Part shown: piece by piece, positions 15,424 through 29,466 of the stretch | Position numbering within the stretch: position 1 is the first letter of the stretch | Layout: each line of letters begins with the position of its first letter | Assembly (NCBI GenBank): GCA_021613535.1 | Contig: CP075497.1 | Coordinates: 8,556,001 to 8,620,000 of the forward strand | Direction of reading: 5' to 3' | Origin: Adineta vaga | Taxonomy: Eukaryota > Rotifera | Length of the DNA stretch: 64,000 bases | Position numbers and translations under genes: made by a program | The notes under the pieces: generated by a model | What the model saw: the letters and a program-made list of their open reading frames with translations, nothing else | The model's database searches: none | What the model was told of the DNA's origin: nothing

Positions 15424-16207
15424 ATGCATTCATCGTCATTAATTCTTTTTGCTGTGGTTTTAATCATTGCATTACAGAGTTTACCGATATCCGGTAAAGC
15501 TGTAAAATCAACAGCAACAACAACCACAACCACACTTGCACCTGCAACAACAAAACTTGTAGCAGTAGTTAAAGTTCCTGAAAAAGCAATAGTGAAACCA
15601 GCTGGTAAAGTTTCCAAAAAGAAACCAAAGAAACCAAAGAAGAAAAGGTATTGATCTTACACTTTGAAATACACTAGAACATTTTATTTAGTTTAAAAAT
15701 AAAAGCGATGTATATTTTATTATAGTGTGCTAGTTTTAATAGGAAAACTTCTCCTTTCTTTTGCCTTTAGTAAAAAACCAAAACAAAGTCCATGGAAAGT
15801 GCCGGATGCTGATCAAAAGAAGCTGTTCAATGATGTGAATATGTCATTTTCCTATTATTTAATAGAAAATTTATTCTTTTGTTTAGTATAAAACGATTTT
15901 ACGTGCAAAACTCAATGCTCGTCACCAAAATATTTCGGCAACATATCAATTAGAACCAGTGAAATATGGTTCACAAACGGTTGAGAAATCAATTTTACAT
16001 CACTTTTTGGTATGCAATGAATCGAAGAGTATAAAAATGTGGTTTTGATATTTAAAATAATATTTTTAGATAAAATTACCCGATTCCAAATATGCTCATG
16101 CAATTATTGGTACAGAAAAGGATGCAAAGAAACCGGCTGTAGCAAGTGAACATAGTGCTTCAATTCGTCGTACAATTTATGATAATCTTCAAGCTGCTGA
16201 AGCCTAA
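15424..16207 (+). CDS. secreted cystatin-like protein with Thr-rich and Lys-rich linker
   Basis: Four exons. A signal peptide (LILFAVVLIIALQSLPISG) is followed by a threonine-rich run (TATTTTTTLAP), a basic stretch (KKKPKKPKKK) and a domain of about 95 aa. That domain aligns by eye with stefin/cystatin: YQLEPVKYGSQTVEKSILHH is placed like the family's Y-x-LE-x-V-x-Y-x-x-QVVAG hairpin, and FLIKLPDSKYAHAIIGTEK like the IKV-x-x-GD-x-KYMHLKVF strand pair. Cystatins inhibit papain-like cysteine proteases. The normally conserved QxVxG here reads QTVEK, missing the glycine, so inhibitory activity is doubtful. Splice joins are in frame (FND then YKTILRAKLN). The stop is TAA 16205-16207. A cystatin-like fold is a moderate call; the secreted, intron-containing gene is well supported. 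Confidence 0.7.
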
Positions 16208-17027
16208 AGAACTTCATATATTTGCTAAAATAAAAAACAGTGACATCGTTCTATTCTTCCCTGTTTGCGCTTTTTTTCCTTATTTCCACATCTACACATT
16301 ATATTTTCTCTTTTCTTGCGTTTGACACACTCGAATTAGAATCGTCGTTGGTTCTTTTTTTTGCGCTCTGGTTTATGTGTTCGGAGAAGAAAAAGAAGAA
16401 GAAAAATATAGAAAATGAGCACTGTGCTTATGTAAGTATGGAGAAAAAGAACTTTTTTTTTCTATGGAGCAGTGCCGTAAGAAAAGAATCCTGATGTTGT
16501 TATATGAGAAGAAAAAAAACGTTGCTAGCACAAAGACGAGAAGAATTGTTGGGTGATCAAGGGAAAAGTGTAAGTCATTGTTAAATGAAAATCAAATGAT
16601 ATTTATAGAAAATATCTACAGGTAAGATGTATGTATATAGATAGATAGATATTTCCCAAAAAAGAGATGGTTTTTTTTTGTTCGTTGAATCTCTTAGCTT
16701 GACAGATCAACAAATAATGACTATCAGAGACAAATGGCAACGGAAATCACTAAGCAGGAAATGGATGGGAGGGCATCTGTAGATCGAGAAAAACAAAAGA
16801 GAATGCACCGTTGATGATGAAGATACAAGAGCTGGAAGGCAAAGAAAAATGCTTAAAAAGATGATTTAATAATTTTTCCACTTATCAACATAGTTATTTA
16901 GTTTTTCATGACAATCAGCAATATTAAATAAAAGAAAAAGTCCGAATACTTTATTGCCTAGATTTATTTTGTTTTGATCATGAATCATTTAGGTTGAAGA
17001 AGTTATTTCGGATCTAGATCAACTTCT

Positions 17028-17051
17028 TATATATATATATATATATATATA
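17028..17051. repeat. TA dinucleotide repeat
   Basis: About twelve uninterrupted TA units in the non-coding interval upstream of calcineurin A. Confidence 0.95.
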
Positions 17052-17544
17052 AATTTGTAGGCTAAGAAATAAGAATCGATTTATTAGTTTTTTGATTATG
17101 TGAAAGAAAATTTGCAGAAAAAAGAACGAGGTGTTAATTGTTTGTGCACAAATCATATTGGTGCACACTTGGGTATAAACGACGATCTCGTTTATTTTTG
17201 TTAAGCTTATGATCATCATTTTGAAGTAAATCTTCAATGTTGTTAAACTATTTGTCGTCGATCTGATCGCTTCATATAATTCAGCAATAGCACATAATCG
17301 GAACTACTTAAAACAAATTAACATTTTTTTTCTCTTTTTTTCCTACTCTAGTATTCGTCGTTTTCTTTTCTGTTCTCTATCGCGCTTTCTGGCCAAGTCG
17401 AATTTGATTAGGATCTGAACGTTGACTACATAGGCCCGTTTTTTTTTAATTTCAGCACGAACAGGCCATCCATCCTCGGAGAATAGCTCGCCGTCGCCCG
17501 TTGTCATCATTGTTGTTTCTCTTATGCTTGTCTCTTTCTTACAT

Positions 17545-17562
17545 TCGCGGGCGCGCGCGCGA
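17545..17562. other. alternating CG patch in AT-rich DNA
   Basis: The stretch TCGCGGGCGCGCGCGCGA is the most GC-rich spot in the interval and is nearly pure CG alternation, in a window where CpG is otherwise sparse. It could mark a promoter element or a Z-DNA-prone site; no function can be assigned. Confidence 0.6.
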
Positions 17563-17820
17563 CTGCGTTGCTTTCTTCTTTACTGACTGCAATAAAAAAA
17601 AGTGAAGCAATAGAATGCTATTGTTTTGTTTTATTCTTATGTTCTACTTCTAACTAGCTGACTGAATGGAATACATGCATATGACAATTCTATTCAGACT
17701 TCGTTCGACGTAGTAGTATTACTGCTTTCTACTTCTACATCATTCATTAATTTTTTATTGATCATCTTCTCCTGGTCTTCAGTTTATATTCTACTCCATT
17801 TTATTCTTCTACTTCTTGTT

Positions 17821-17846
17821 TCTCTCTCTCTCTCTCTCTCTCTCTT
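17821..17846. repeat. CT dinucleotide repeat
   Basis: About twelve CT units. Similar shorter CT runs occur at 6440-6500, 23820-23850, 37300-37325 and 37765-37790, mostly upstream or downstream of genes. Confidence 0.95.
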
Positions 17847-19295
17847 TTCGTTCAGCATTGTTATTCTTTCACTTTCCCTCTTTTTCATCAATAAGAGTAG
17901 AGTAGTTGGGTATGCATTGCTCTTCGCATGCACGTCCTGTCTGTGTATGTGTAGCCATTAGAATCTAATAATTGTATTCCGCTTTGAATTATAGATCTAC
18001 AGGAGTACAACGAACAGAAAAAATACAAATGTAAATTCTATAAAAGAAACCAAACACAATCGTCTCTTCAGTTCTTTTTACATTGATATATAGATTTCCA
18101 GTTTATTTTGTTTCTTTTACTACATATGATGATCAAATATCCATGTATGTATGTTCTGACATTCTTGTGCTGTTATTACAGAAAGATACCACTTGAAAGT
18201 CAATTTGTGAAAAAGAAAAGAGAAGATTGCGTGTCTATGATCATGAAGTGAAGGGAAGAAGAGAAAGTAGAGGGAGGATGGGAGGGAGACCGACAGATCG
18301 GTTTTTCTTCTTCGTCGTCCTCTGCTGCTTCCCTTCTATCATCTATTCGATTCTGAGAATGCGACAAAATGCAAATCAAGTCACGTTCTCAGAACGTTCA
18401 TCGCCAAATGTAGGAACAATTGAACTAATTGTTTTTACTAAAACTTTCGTTGAAATCAATATTAAGTATGATTTTAACTATATTTTTTTATTTACTTAAA
18501 CGAGAAACCTGACCCTGAAACATTTTGATGATAGATAGTATTGATCGTCGAGTATACAATTTCTGTCAATAGAAAATCACCATGACGTTTTCTTACATTT
18601 ATTTTATATATATATATATGTCTATCGAATAGTCTATAAGAACATGACAGATTAATCTTTTCTTTTCTTCCTTTTTTTCTTGGCTTTTTTTTAAAGACAA
18701 TTTTATCTAATTCATCTTGAAATATTAATAAAAAATTCGTTGTGATTAAAGTATATCGATCGATGGATTATAATTGAAGATTGTCTATATAAACTTCCGT
18801 CTCCTTGTCTATTAGTAATTCATTTATATTGACAGTAAGCTTTTTTTGTTAAAAAAAGAAAAGTATTCGTTATTTCTCACTCAACGAGATAGAAACTTGT
18901 TATTAGCTTATTCAAATGTTAGGCAAATATTTTGATCTTTAGTTACAAAACTATCACGATCGAAGCATGACTCGATGATGATAATCAAACATTAAACTTT
19001 CCATATTAAACACCATGTTGGTGAAAACTTTATAAGATAAACCTGACATCATAGGCAAGATAAAGTTTTATAAATCATTTTCTTGAGTTAATCTAAGAAG
19101 ATTCAGCGGACTTATATTTGTGAAAAGAAAAAAGAGAACCGAATGACATCTGATAAAAAATCTTAAATATAGACTTTTTCTCATTGATTAACCGGTTGCT
19201 ATTGTTCTGTATAAGGAAAATGTTGAATAACAAAGAGAAACTTTTTCTTTAGATGTCTTGAGAATTATCCATCAAGGACTTATAGTCCTGATTGG

Positions 19296-19311
19296 TAGCG
19301 CCATCTAAAGG
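19296..19311 (-). promoter_or_regulatory. CTCF-like sequence motif
   Basis: Read on the minus strand the site is CCTTTAGATGGCGCTA. It matches the vertebrate CTCF core (CCASYAGRKGGCGC) at 12 of 14 positions. It sits about 1.6 kb upstream of calcineurin A, next to a short perfect hairpin (AGGACT-TAT-AGTCCT, 19275-19289). A single motif match is weak evidence for binding. Confidence 0.3.
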
Positions 19312-20100
19312 AATTTATTACAAATCCCAGGGCGAAGATGTTTTTTTCTGTTAATAAATTGTTGAATCTAAAAGAACGTTTGTTTTTCGAATCTTTTCTT
19401 TTTCTTGTCTATATTTAATAAAACTTATCTATCTCTTTATATATAGATACATAATATTTCTTCAAATCAATTGCCTGATCTTTGCTTGTGTCTTCTGTTT
19501 TTGTTTTGATAGTAAATGAGAAGAAAAGCTTTCCGTATCCTTCAATGTTCTATTTACAGATTCACTAGTTATTTTCGTGTCTCTATGTCCTTTAATCAAT
19601 GAAAATAAATTAGTCACAAGTGTATTTCTCATTGTGTAAAATTTTCTTTTTGAACAATAATCGGAAATGGAACGGATTATGTGCACGCATTCTCAATTCC
19701 CCTGTTCATACACTTCGTTATTAAGGTTTCTTCTTTTTCTATTTCTTCTTTTTTTCTTCTTCTCTGTATTATCAACATTGTCCTTGTCGAACAGAATTGT
19801 GAGAAGAAAGATAGATTCATTCATTGCGAGAATCGACGATCTGTGACATACATCAACACACATTAATCGAATCGCGAAGGATGTCGAACGAATGGAGAGC
19901 TTTTCATCGTGTCATTGTCAATTGAGAGAATAATCGATTTGCAAGATAACAACTACAAGTAAAAGAGAAAAAATGCTGTTGTTGCTTGTTTATTGTGTTT
20001 CTTTCTTTTTTTCCCATTAATATCTAAATATTGTTGATGGGTAGGAGGAGAAGAGCGATCGTTCGCGCTCACTCAGTACCTTGTTGATGATGTGAAAAGG

Positions 20101-20133
20101 AAAAAAGAAAGAAAGAAAGAAAGAAAGAAAGAA
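20101..20133. repeat. GAAA tetranucleotide repeat
   Basis: About seven GAAA units in the non-coding interval; a shorter GAAA run lies at 20503-20522. Confidence 0.95.
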
Positions 20134-20893
20134 TAGATGGATAAATGTAAGAGAGCAAAACTTTTGCTGTTATAACAAGCTGCCATACACATTCATACAT
20201 GCTCCTGTAACAACAACACCATCAGAATCGACGACGAAGCAAAAACAAATGCAAAGAGAAGAAAAAGAATATTTCCTGCTTTCCTTCGGTTTTTTTCTTT
20301 TCTCTCTGTCTCTCTCTTAGGCCCTTCGCATTTTTCTTTCTTCATCTGACAGTAGAAAAAAAAACGCTTGATGATAAATGAATTTCTTCGAGTCTATTCC
20401 GTCGACGTGCTGCACACACACACACATCATACCATACTATCCAAAAAAAAGAAAAGAAGAAGGAAAAGAACATCGTTTCGCGTTTGTGCAAAGAAGAGAA
20501 AGGAAGAAAGAAAGAAAGAAAGCAGGAAATCTATTTTCATGCCCCAATGGACGATATGCGGTCCTGTCTAACTCCCTTCTCTCACTTTCTAAACGCGTGT
20601 ATGCAGGTGTCTTTATCGACAGCCTTGTTAAGACGAAGAAGGACAAACAGTAATACAATCCGACGTGTATAATCGATGACTATGATTTGTTTCTTTCGTT
20701 GATTCATGTTTTGTCGATTTTTCTTTCTCAATTATTATTATTATTTTTCTAGATCTATTTTTTATCCAGTAGATATTTTTTCGTCTTGTCATGCTACTAT
20801 ATCATCGGTCAATTATATTTGAAATAGAACAAAGAATATTAATGTTATTAAAACCTATGACATCATCTTTCTTCTTATCTTGATGGATAGGCC

Positions 20894-23625
<2,732 letters not shown>

Positions 23626-24402
23626 AGAGAAATTATTTTTCACAGTCTTCTTTTCTATTGAACATTCAAAAATAATTTAAGCGTGAATTGTTTGCATTCA
23701 CTGATATAAATACGTTTAATTAGAAACATGATCTTTTGATCATTTTTCAGTTTCTTTTCTCTCTTTTTTTTTTGTATAAAGTCAACTGACTATGTTTTTT
23801 TGTCTATTTCTATCTCTTTCTTTCTCTCTCTCTCTCTTTCTCTTTCTCTTATTTCTTTGTTCGCATGCGCGTGTCTAACTCTTTTCGTGATAAAACCAAA
23901 AAAACAAAATATATATTTTATTGTCGTCTAAAGGAAAAAAAATGGATACCGTTTGTCAAAACAAGATTTCTCTTCAATATTGTCCTGCGTATTTGCTTGC
24001 GTCCGCGTTTCTCTCTTCTGTTTCCTATTCACTTACATTTGCTCCGACGCTTATCATCACACCTATGAAGCTCGATGCGTTTTTTTCCTATGTTTGTTTG
24101 TTGTGAGCTATAAAATTCCCTCTTCACTTTTAATTCAAAAGAAAATATTATGACGACAATAACATGCATGACGAGAACGTCTCGGGTTTTTCTTCTTTAC
24201 TTACAATTAAAAAAACAATAACTATTTATTTGGTTTCCTCGAAAAAAAAATAAAAAAGCTTCTCTGAAAGAAAAAGTTCTGATTTTCTTTTTTACCACAG
24301 CAGTTGGCCACATTCACTGAGGTGTTCACAGAAATAGTGAGGAGAAGAAGGAACAAATCTACCTCTACATATATACTGCTTTTCATCTTTTTGTATATTC
24401 AT
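23626..24402. other. 3' UTR and intergenic, no gene seen
   Basis: T- and CT-rich sequence between calcineurin A and the next same-strand gene. Overlapping short ORFs at 23865-24153 are low complexity and unsupported. Confidence 0.45.
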
Positions 24403-26008
24403 ATGACTGATCGAAATAATAATCCATCGTGTTGTAAATGTTCCACGACATCAATTGCAATTTGTGCTACTTGTAATCATCGTTTTTGTTGGCAACATTT
24501 TGGACAACATTGTGAAACATACATAAGATATTTGGATGATACAAATCAACCATTATCCGTATGTCTTGATGAATTTGAATTGATTGAAAATAAATTGCGT
24601 GCTGATATCGATGCATGGGTTAGGGAAACAATTGAGGAAGTACATAAATCAGCCAATCAAGCTCGACATTCATTGGATGCTCATATAAATAGTTATCGAG
24701 CACATTTCAATGATGAATCAATGCATCTTCGTGATATCGCATTATTAACAAATCGTGATGCTTTGATTAGTCGTTTAGAAAAATTACAACTTGAATATGA
24801 ACGTTCATTAAAAGAGTTACGTTTAGTAAAAATTTACGATCGAGGACAAATGCTAGATATTGAAACAATCAATCCAACAAGAGAACAATTAACTATCAGA
24901 GGTTCATCCCAAACATATCCACAACAAGCGGATGTTTATATTGCTCAAACAACGCTTGGAGAACGTCTAATACGAGAACCATTAACTAAAATAACTGTTG
25001 GAAGTTTTTGGGCTATGGGTGGTTCTGATCAACATTTACTTTTACAAGAATATGAAAATAAACAATTAACTTAATTTGATTGTCATGGAACACGAGGTGT
25101 ATCAATGACATGGCATTATGATTTAGCTGTAAGTTCTAACATTCGATTTCTCATTTTCTTAATTGATTCATAATTCAATCGAGATCTCTTTGTTCTCAAT
25201 GACTTTGACATAGATTTTTGTTTTGTTCGTCTTTTCTCTTGGGCATTTTCGATATGAAAATGAATGTGAATATTGACATCTATGTCATTTTATGGATTGC
25301 AATATAATGGATTGAAATTAACTAGGTTACTCTTTCGATATTATCTTATTTTTGTCCTCTTTTTTTTAATAGATTCGAGATATCGTTTGGTATGAAGAAT
25401 CTCAACGTTTCTTTCTTCTTTTGGATAAAAAATTAATTCTTTTTGATCCAATTTCAAAACATTTTGAAGATATCATACAAGTTAGACCTTATCAATCGAA
25501 TTCATTTCGTCGATGTACTTGTTATCACAATCGATTATTTATTAGTTATTGGGGACAAGAAAGTTCAGTTGAATTAATTCGAATAAGTACATGGGAAACC
25601 GAACAACGTTGGCTAAGTCCCGTAACATGTCATGTCAATGAATTGATTACTTCTATTCGATTAAACTCGAATGATCAACTTGGTTTATGTATTCAAGATG
25701 AAAATAATCCATTGAATCGACAATTTCGCTTTGAAATTCGTGACATTGCATTGAATATTTTGCATATACTACCACTTCTAGTTGATTCAGGTATTTTCTC
25801 ACGAATGATTCCATTACCTGATTTACATTGGGCTTTATTAAATGTCGATGAGAATTTCGTCTTCGTTGTTGATCAACTTGGTAATTTAATTGATAGAATT
25901 GATTGGCCACGTGGACCGATGTCGAACATTGCTTTGGTTGGTTCTAATACTATTGTTATTCGTACAGGAGACAAAGTTTATTTTTATGATGTAAACTTTC
26001 AGATATAA
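24403..26008 (+). CDS. B-box/coiled-coil protein with propeller-like C-terminus, interrupted by an in-frame stop
   Basis: TRIM-like protein without a visible RING. ATG 24403 starts MTDRNNNPSCCKCS, then a B-box-like zinc site (CCKCSTTSIAICATCNHRFC followed by HFGQHC) and a coiled coil that contains SANQARHSLDAHINSY. The frame runs to QLT and meets TAA at 25072-25074, yet the next codons (FDCHGTRGVSMTWHYDLA) continue in the same frame to a proper donor at 25133. A 240-nt intron leads to an exon (25374-26008) encoding repeated beta-strand-like segments, for example WYEESQRFFLLLDKKLILFD and ENFVFVVDQLGNLIDRIDW, reminiscent of a propeller. One change (such as TTA to TAA) would explain the stop. 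The result is either a truncated B-box protein, a pseudogene or a consensus error. Its N-terminal half resembles the minus-strand gene at 26619-27911. Confidence 0.7.
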
Positions 26009-26233
26009 TAATATTTTTTCTTTTTCTAAAGAGAATATTTTACATGAAATGTATTTTTTTTCTTTTGAGAAGAAAATGCCTTGAAGTATCTCATTTCCGG
26101 ACTCGAAGAAGAATCAACTTCACAAACATTTACATACTTCTTTTTCATAAAAAAAATTGAGAAAATCAACAATTTGCAACAAAAGCTTTTTTATTGAAAT
26201 TCTTATTGATCATCGATTTCCATATTGTAAACT

Positions 26234-26506
26234 ATGGATACGAATTTTACATATATTTTAGTCTCATCAACTGGAATATTTTTGGTACTTTTCTTCGTAA
26301 TTTTAACTATTTGGAAAAGATTCGTTCGTCATCGTCGACCTATTGTCCCATATTACAATACACCTCAAATGGCCTTTGTCACTCAAACATATCATCAGCA
26401 ACGACCTTATCAACCAACATGGCCCCCATCATCATCAATCGAACAACCACCACCTTATTACACGGTAATGAATAGTACAACTATGTCACCGTACATCAAA
26501 CAATGA
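26234..26506 (+). CDS. small single-pass membrane protein with PPxY motif
   Basis: Single-exon, 90-aa ORF. A short N-terminal segment with an N-glycosylation site (NFT) leads into one membrane helix (ILVSSTGIFLVLFFVILTIW), followed by a basic stop-transfer stretch (KRFVRHRRP) and a Pro/Gln/Tyr-rich tail with PPPYYTVM. The layout suggests N-terminus outside and tail in the cytosol, where the PPxY could bind WW domains of NEDD4-type ubiquitin ligases. That role is inferred only from the motif. The layout resembles small adaptors such as WBP1/VOPP1 without clear homology. It sits in the 0.6-kb gap between two B-box genes. Confidence 0.55.
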   Translation: MDTNFTYILVSSTGIFLVLFFVILTIWKRFVRHRRPIVPYYNTPQMAFVTQTYHQQRPYQPTWPPSSSIEQPPPYYTVMNSTTMSPYIKQ

Positions 26507-26618
26507 TTTTCTTTTTCCTCGAACAAATGAGAAGATGTTTTATTTACTATTGAGAATAAAAAAAAGAACCAGCTAAACAAATAATAAAATCATGCGAACA
26601 ATAAATGCAACTTGTTTG

Positions 26619-27911
26619 TTAAACAGTTTCTGTCAAAGTTAATTTTCGTTGAATAGTTAACGAATCATTTCGCTTTTTGAATTCAATTTCTTTGATTCTC
26701 ATTTCATTATTTGATTTGTCTTGTTCACGTGTTATGATTGACGCAATCGATAATGGTAAAAGACGTACGGAAACATTGGCATTGTGACAACTAATTAAAA
26801 ATTGCCATGGAAAAGGACAGGTACGTTTATCGATAGGAAGTTTATTTTTATATGTTTGCCGTGAATGCCAAAAGTAAAGTGTTTCCCGATCACAATCAAT
26901 CGTTAATTCAACAAAATCATTTACTTGCATATTACTAAGATATCCATTGAGAACTGGTATAGGTTTTCCACCCATATAAACACTATTATATCCAGTCCAA
27001 CCATGTGAAGATGAATCTGTGTAAGATTTTTCATTAAGCGATGCATTTTTAGAGATAATACCAAAAAAAATCCATTCATTCGCAGGTAAATTTTCGATAC
27101 GAAAGAAAAGTTTATGTTCACCATTAGAATATTCTTTTAATCCACCAATGGATGCATCTTCGTTGCTTGAATCATGAATAATCAAGTGACCCTGATCATG
27201 AATTTTCACATGATTAGATTTAAAATGAAATCGATCATCTTTGTCTAATAAAGAATCGGAATTCTGATTGATGAGTGTTTGTGATTGTCTCTTTTGAAAA
27301 AAAGTTTCAAATGGATTTGTTGAAGTTGATTTAATAGAAACTAAACCAATTGGATTCTGTGATTGTTTAGGTGTTGTAAGATGTGTTCGATCAGGTTGTA
27401 TTTTAATAATTGGCATGACAACAGGTTTATTTCCATGAATACGAACAGTAAACGTGGGTGTTGTAAGAAAATCATGTTTTATATCGCGTAATTCCGTTAC
27501 CCATTGTTTAATATTTCTTTCATCAAATGTTACTTCAGAATTTTCGCATATTTCGTTTAATTTGTTAGTTAATAGTTTTAATTTTTCTTTTAATTCATCG
27601 AGATGAAGTTTAAAGGTATCGTTAAGTGAATGTCGAGCTTCGTTCGCTGTTTGTCGAATTTGTTTTATGGATTCTTCTTCCCATTTATCAATAATTTTTC
27701 TTGATGGATGGTTTCTTTGCATGATCGTCGAAGTTCGATACAATTTTTGAACTAGATCATCATGATCAACTGTTATCCAATCTAACTGTTCGTAAAGTGA
27801 TTGATGATGTTCATCAGCATGTGATTGACAAAAGATTCGATTACATCCATTACAATAAAATCCAGCAAGGTCTTTACACGTACTACATTGCTGTATTATT
27901 GCTCCGTCCAT
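26619..27911 (-). CDS. B-box, coiled-coil and SPRY-like protein (TRIM-like, no RING)
   Basis: Single-exon ORF of 430 aa. Residues about 8-40 form a B-box-like zinc site (CSTCKDLAGFYCNGCNRIFC followed by HADEHH). Residues about 75-125 are a coiled coil containing ANEARHSLNDTFKLHLDELK. A polar linker follows, then a C-terminal region of about 180 aa with SPRY/B30.2-like features: HKLFFRIENLPANEWIFFGI, GWTGYNSVYMGG, FVELTIDCDRETLYFW and CPFPWQFLISCHNANVSVRL. Such proteins often recognise ligands through the SPRY domain; without a RING, ubiquitin ligase activity is not expected. It converges with the B-box gene at 24403-26008 and shares its B-box and the ARHSL coiled-coil motif, so the two look like paralogs with different C-terminal halves. 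Confidence 0.8.
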   Translation of the reverse strand: MDGAIIQQCSTCKDLAGFYCNGCNRIFCQSHADEHHQSLYEQLDWITVDHDDLVQKLYRTSTIMQRNHPSRKIIDKWEEESIKQIRQTANEARHSLNDTFKLHLDELKEKLKLLTNKLNEICENSEVTFDERNIKQWVTELRDIKHDFLTTPTFTVRIHGNKPVVMPIIKIQPDRTHLTTPKQSQNPIGLVSIKSTSTNPFETFFQKRQSQTLINQNSDSLLDKDDRFHFKSNHVKIHDQGHLIIHDSSNEDASIGGLKEYSNGEHKLFFRIENLPANEWIFFGIISKNASLNEKSYTDSSSHGWTGYNSVYMGGKPIPVLNGYLSNMQVNDFVELTIDCDRETLYFWHSRQTYKNKLPIDKRTCPFPWQFLISCHNANVSVRLLPLSIASIITREQDKSNNEMRIKEIEFKKRNDSLTIQRKLTLTETV

Positions 27912-29466
27912 AATTGATGATGATCAGAACGGTAATGTAATTTTCGTGCAAACTGAAAGTAACAAAGTTGTTTTGAAAAGGCTGTCAAGCTGTTCTGTCT
28001 GTTCTTTTCTTTCTCTACAAATCGATCTCTATTGAATGGGCGAAATGACGAGAGAGAGAGAGAGAGAAAGAGATTGCTCGACAAGAATGAATAAAAAAAA
28101 TAGAATACGTTACCACAGACAAAAAATGGTACGGTAAAAACAATTAAATTAAATATTCAACAAACGTAAAAAAACGAAAAAGTACAATCGACGAAAGAAA
28201 TGTCAACTGGTAGAAGCATGATTTACTATTCAGATGATGAATGAAGAAGGAAATTTACTTCCATAAGTATTATAAAGGGTTGAGAATCTACGTGAGAAGA
28301 CTAACGGACATATTGATTTATTATTTTAGAAATCGATTTGTAAAAACGTATAGTGTTAACATTTTATTATTATAAAAATATTTGTCAACATGCTTTTTTA
28401 CATATCGAAGGTAGATTCTTTTTCTAAACGATGCAAATACTCTCGATAATTGTGTCTTCTTATGCATATCGAATAACAACGCATACATATATAAATAGAA
28501 AGAAACAAGCCTAATAGGAAATTATTTAAAAAGCTATCTAAGGACAAAATTTATCGAACCTAATAAATAATTTGATCTAGGAATAGTTTCTTCTTATTTT
28601 TCTGTTGTCACTTATTTTCAAAATAAAAATCTGACGAAATATCGATGAAACTACAATTAGGAAAAAAAACACACATTGATTATTCGATACAAACTAGTTA
28701 TTGAATTATTCCATATGACAAGACTGTATTCTTTCTTCGTAGATTTCATTTCTCATTAAAATTACTGACAAACAAAAATGAATTTTTTTTGTACAAATAT
28801 GTTTTGGTCAATTTATACAATCGATCATTTAAATTTCAACTATTTACTTAACTACCATACCTTATTCTTAGTGTTGTACTTTATCATTATCCCATTCATT
28901 CAGTAAAAAACATGTTTTTTTTATCACTGACGGCTAAATATCATGCTTCATCATTCTCTGAAAAACTAAACTTAAAAAAATAAATATTAAACTATGACTA
29001 ATCCCATGACGTGTAAATGTAAATATTGCTCAAAAATATAGAACTAAAAAGACTATTATTATTATCATGTACGTCAATAAATTCATATTTAAAAGGGACA
29101 ACAACGACTTTTCTAAGCTATAACCATAGGTATAGTAATGGAGAGTACGAAGAACAATACAACAGAATCGACATCATCCACAGAACAGGTATAAAGAGCA
29201 AATGCAAATATTTTTTCGCGTATTACATCTTGTTTTTCTCCTCTATGTAGAAATAAGCTTGCATTACAAGAACATACCTTCAATTGTATTTAAATATTTA
29301 ATTCTTAATCAAATTAACATAAAACTTCATTAAAAATATTAGTCAGTGCGTGTTTTCAGGTGGCACTATTAACATAAAAAAACATATATTCGATTTTTTT
29401 CGATCATTACATGCATAAGTACATGATTCACTAATATTTATCCTCTTTAAATGATACAGCACTTCA
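27912..29466. other. intergenic, no gene seen
   Basis: AT-rich sequence upstream of the B-box/SPRY gene and of the Ser-rich gene. A GA run lies at 28050-28070. An ATG at 29138 opens a short Thr/Ser-rich frame ending at a possible donor (29191), but it does not join in frame with the exon at 29467. Confidence 0.4.

Larger units (their letters stand above)
16208..20893. other. long non-coding interval with microsatellites
   Basis: About 4.7 kb without a supportable gene. It contains a TA run (17028-17051), a CG-alternating patch (17545-17562), a CT run (17821-17846), a GAAA run (20101-20133), more CT/GA-rich stretches and one CTCF-like motif (19296-19311). ORFs here are low complexity. It probably includes the promoter and 5' UTR of calcineurin A. 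Confidence 0.5.

Noticed and set aside
20368-20672. Overlapping ORFs in three frames
   Set aside because: Low complexity (GAAA and Arg/Lys/Glu runs), no family support.
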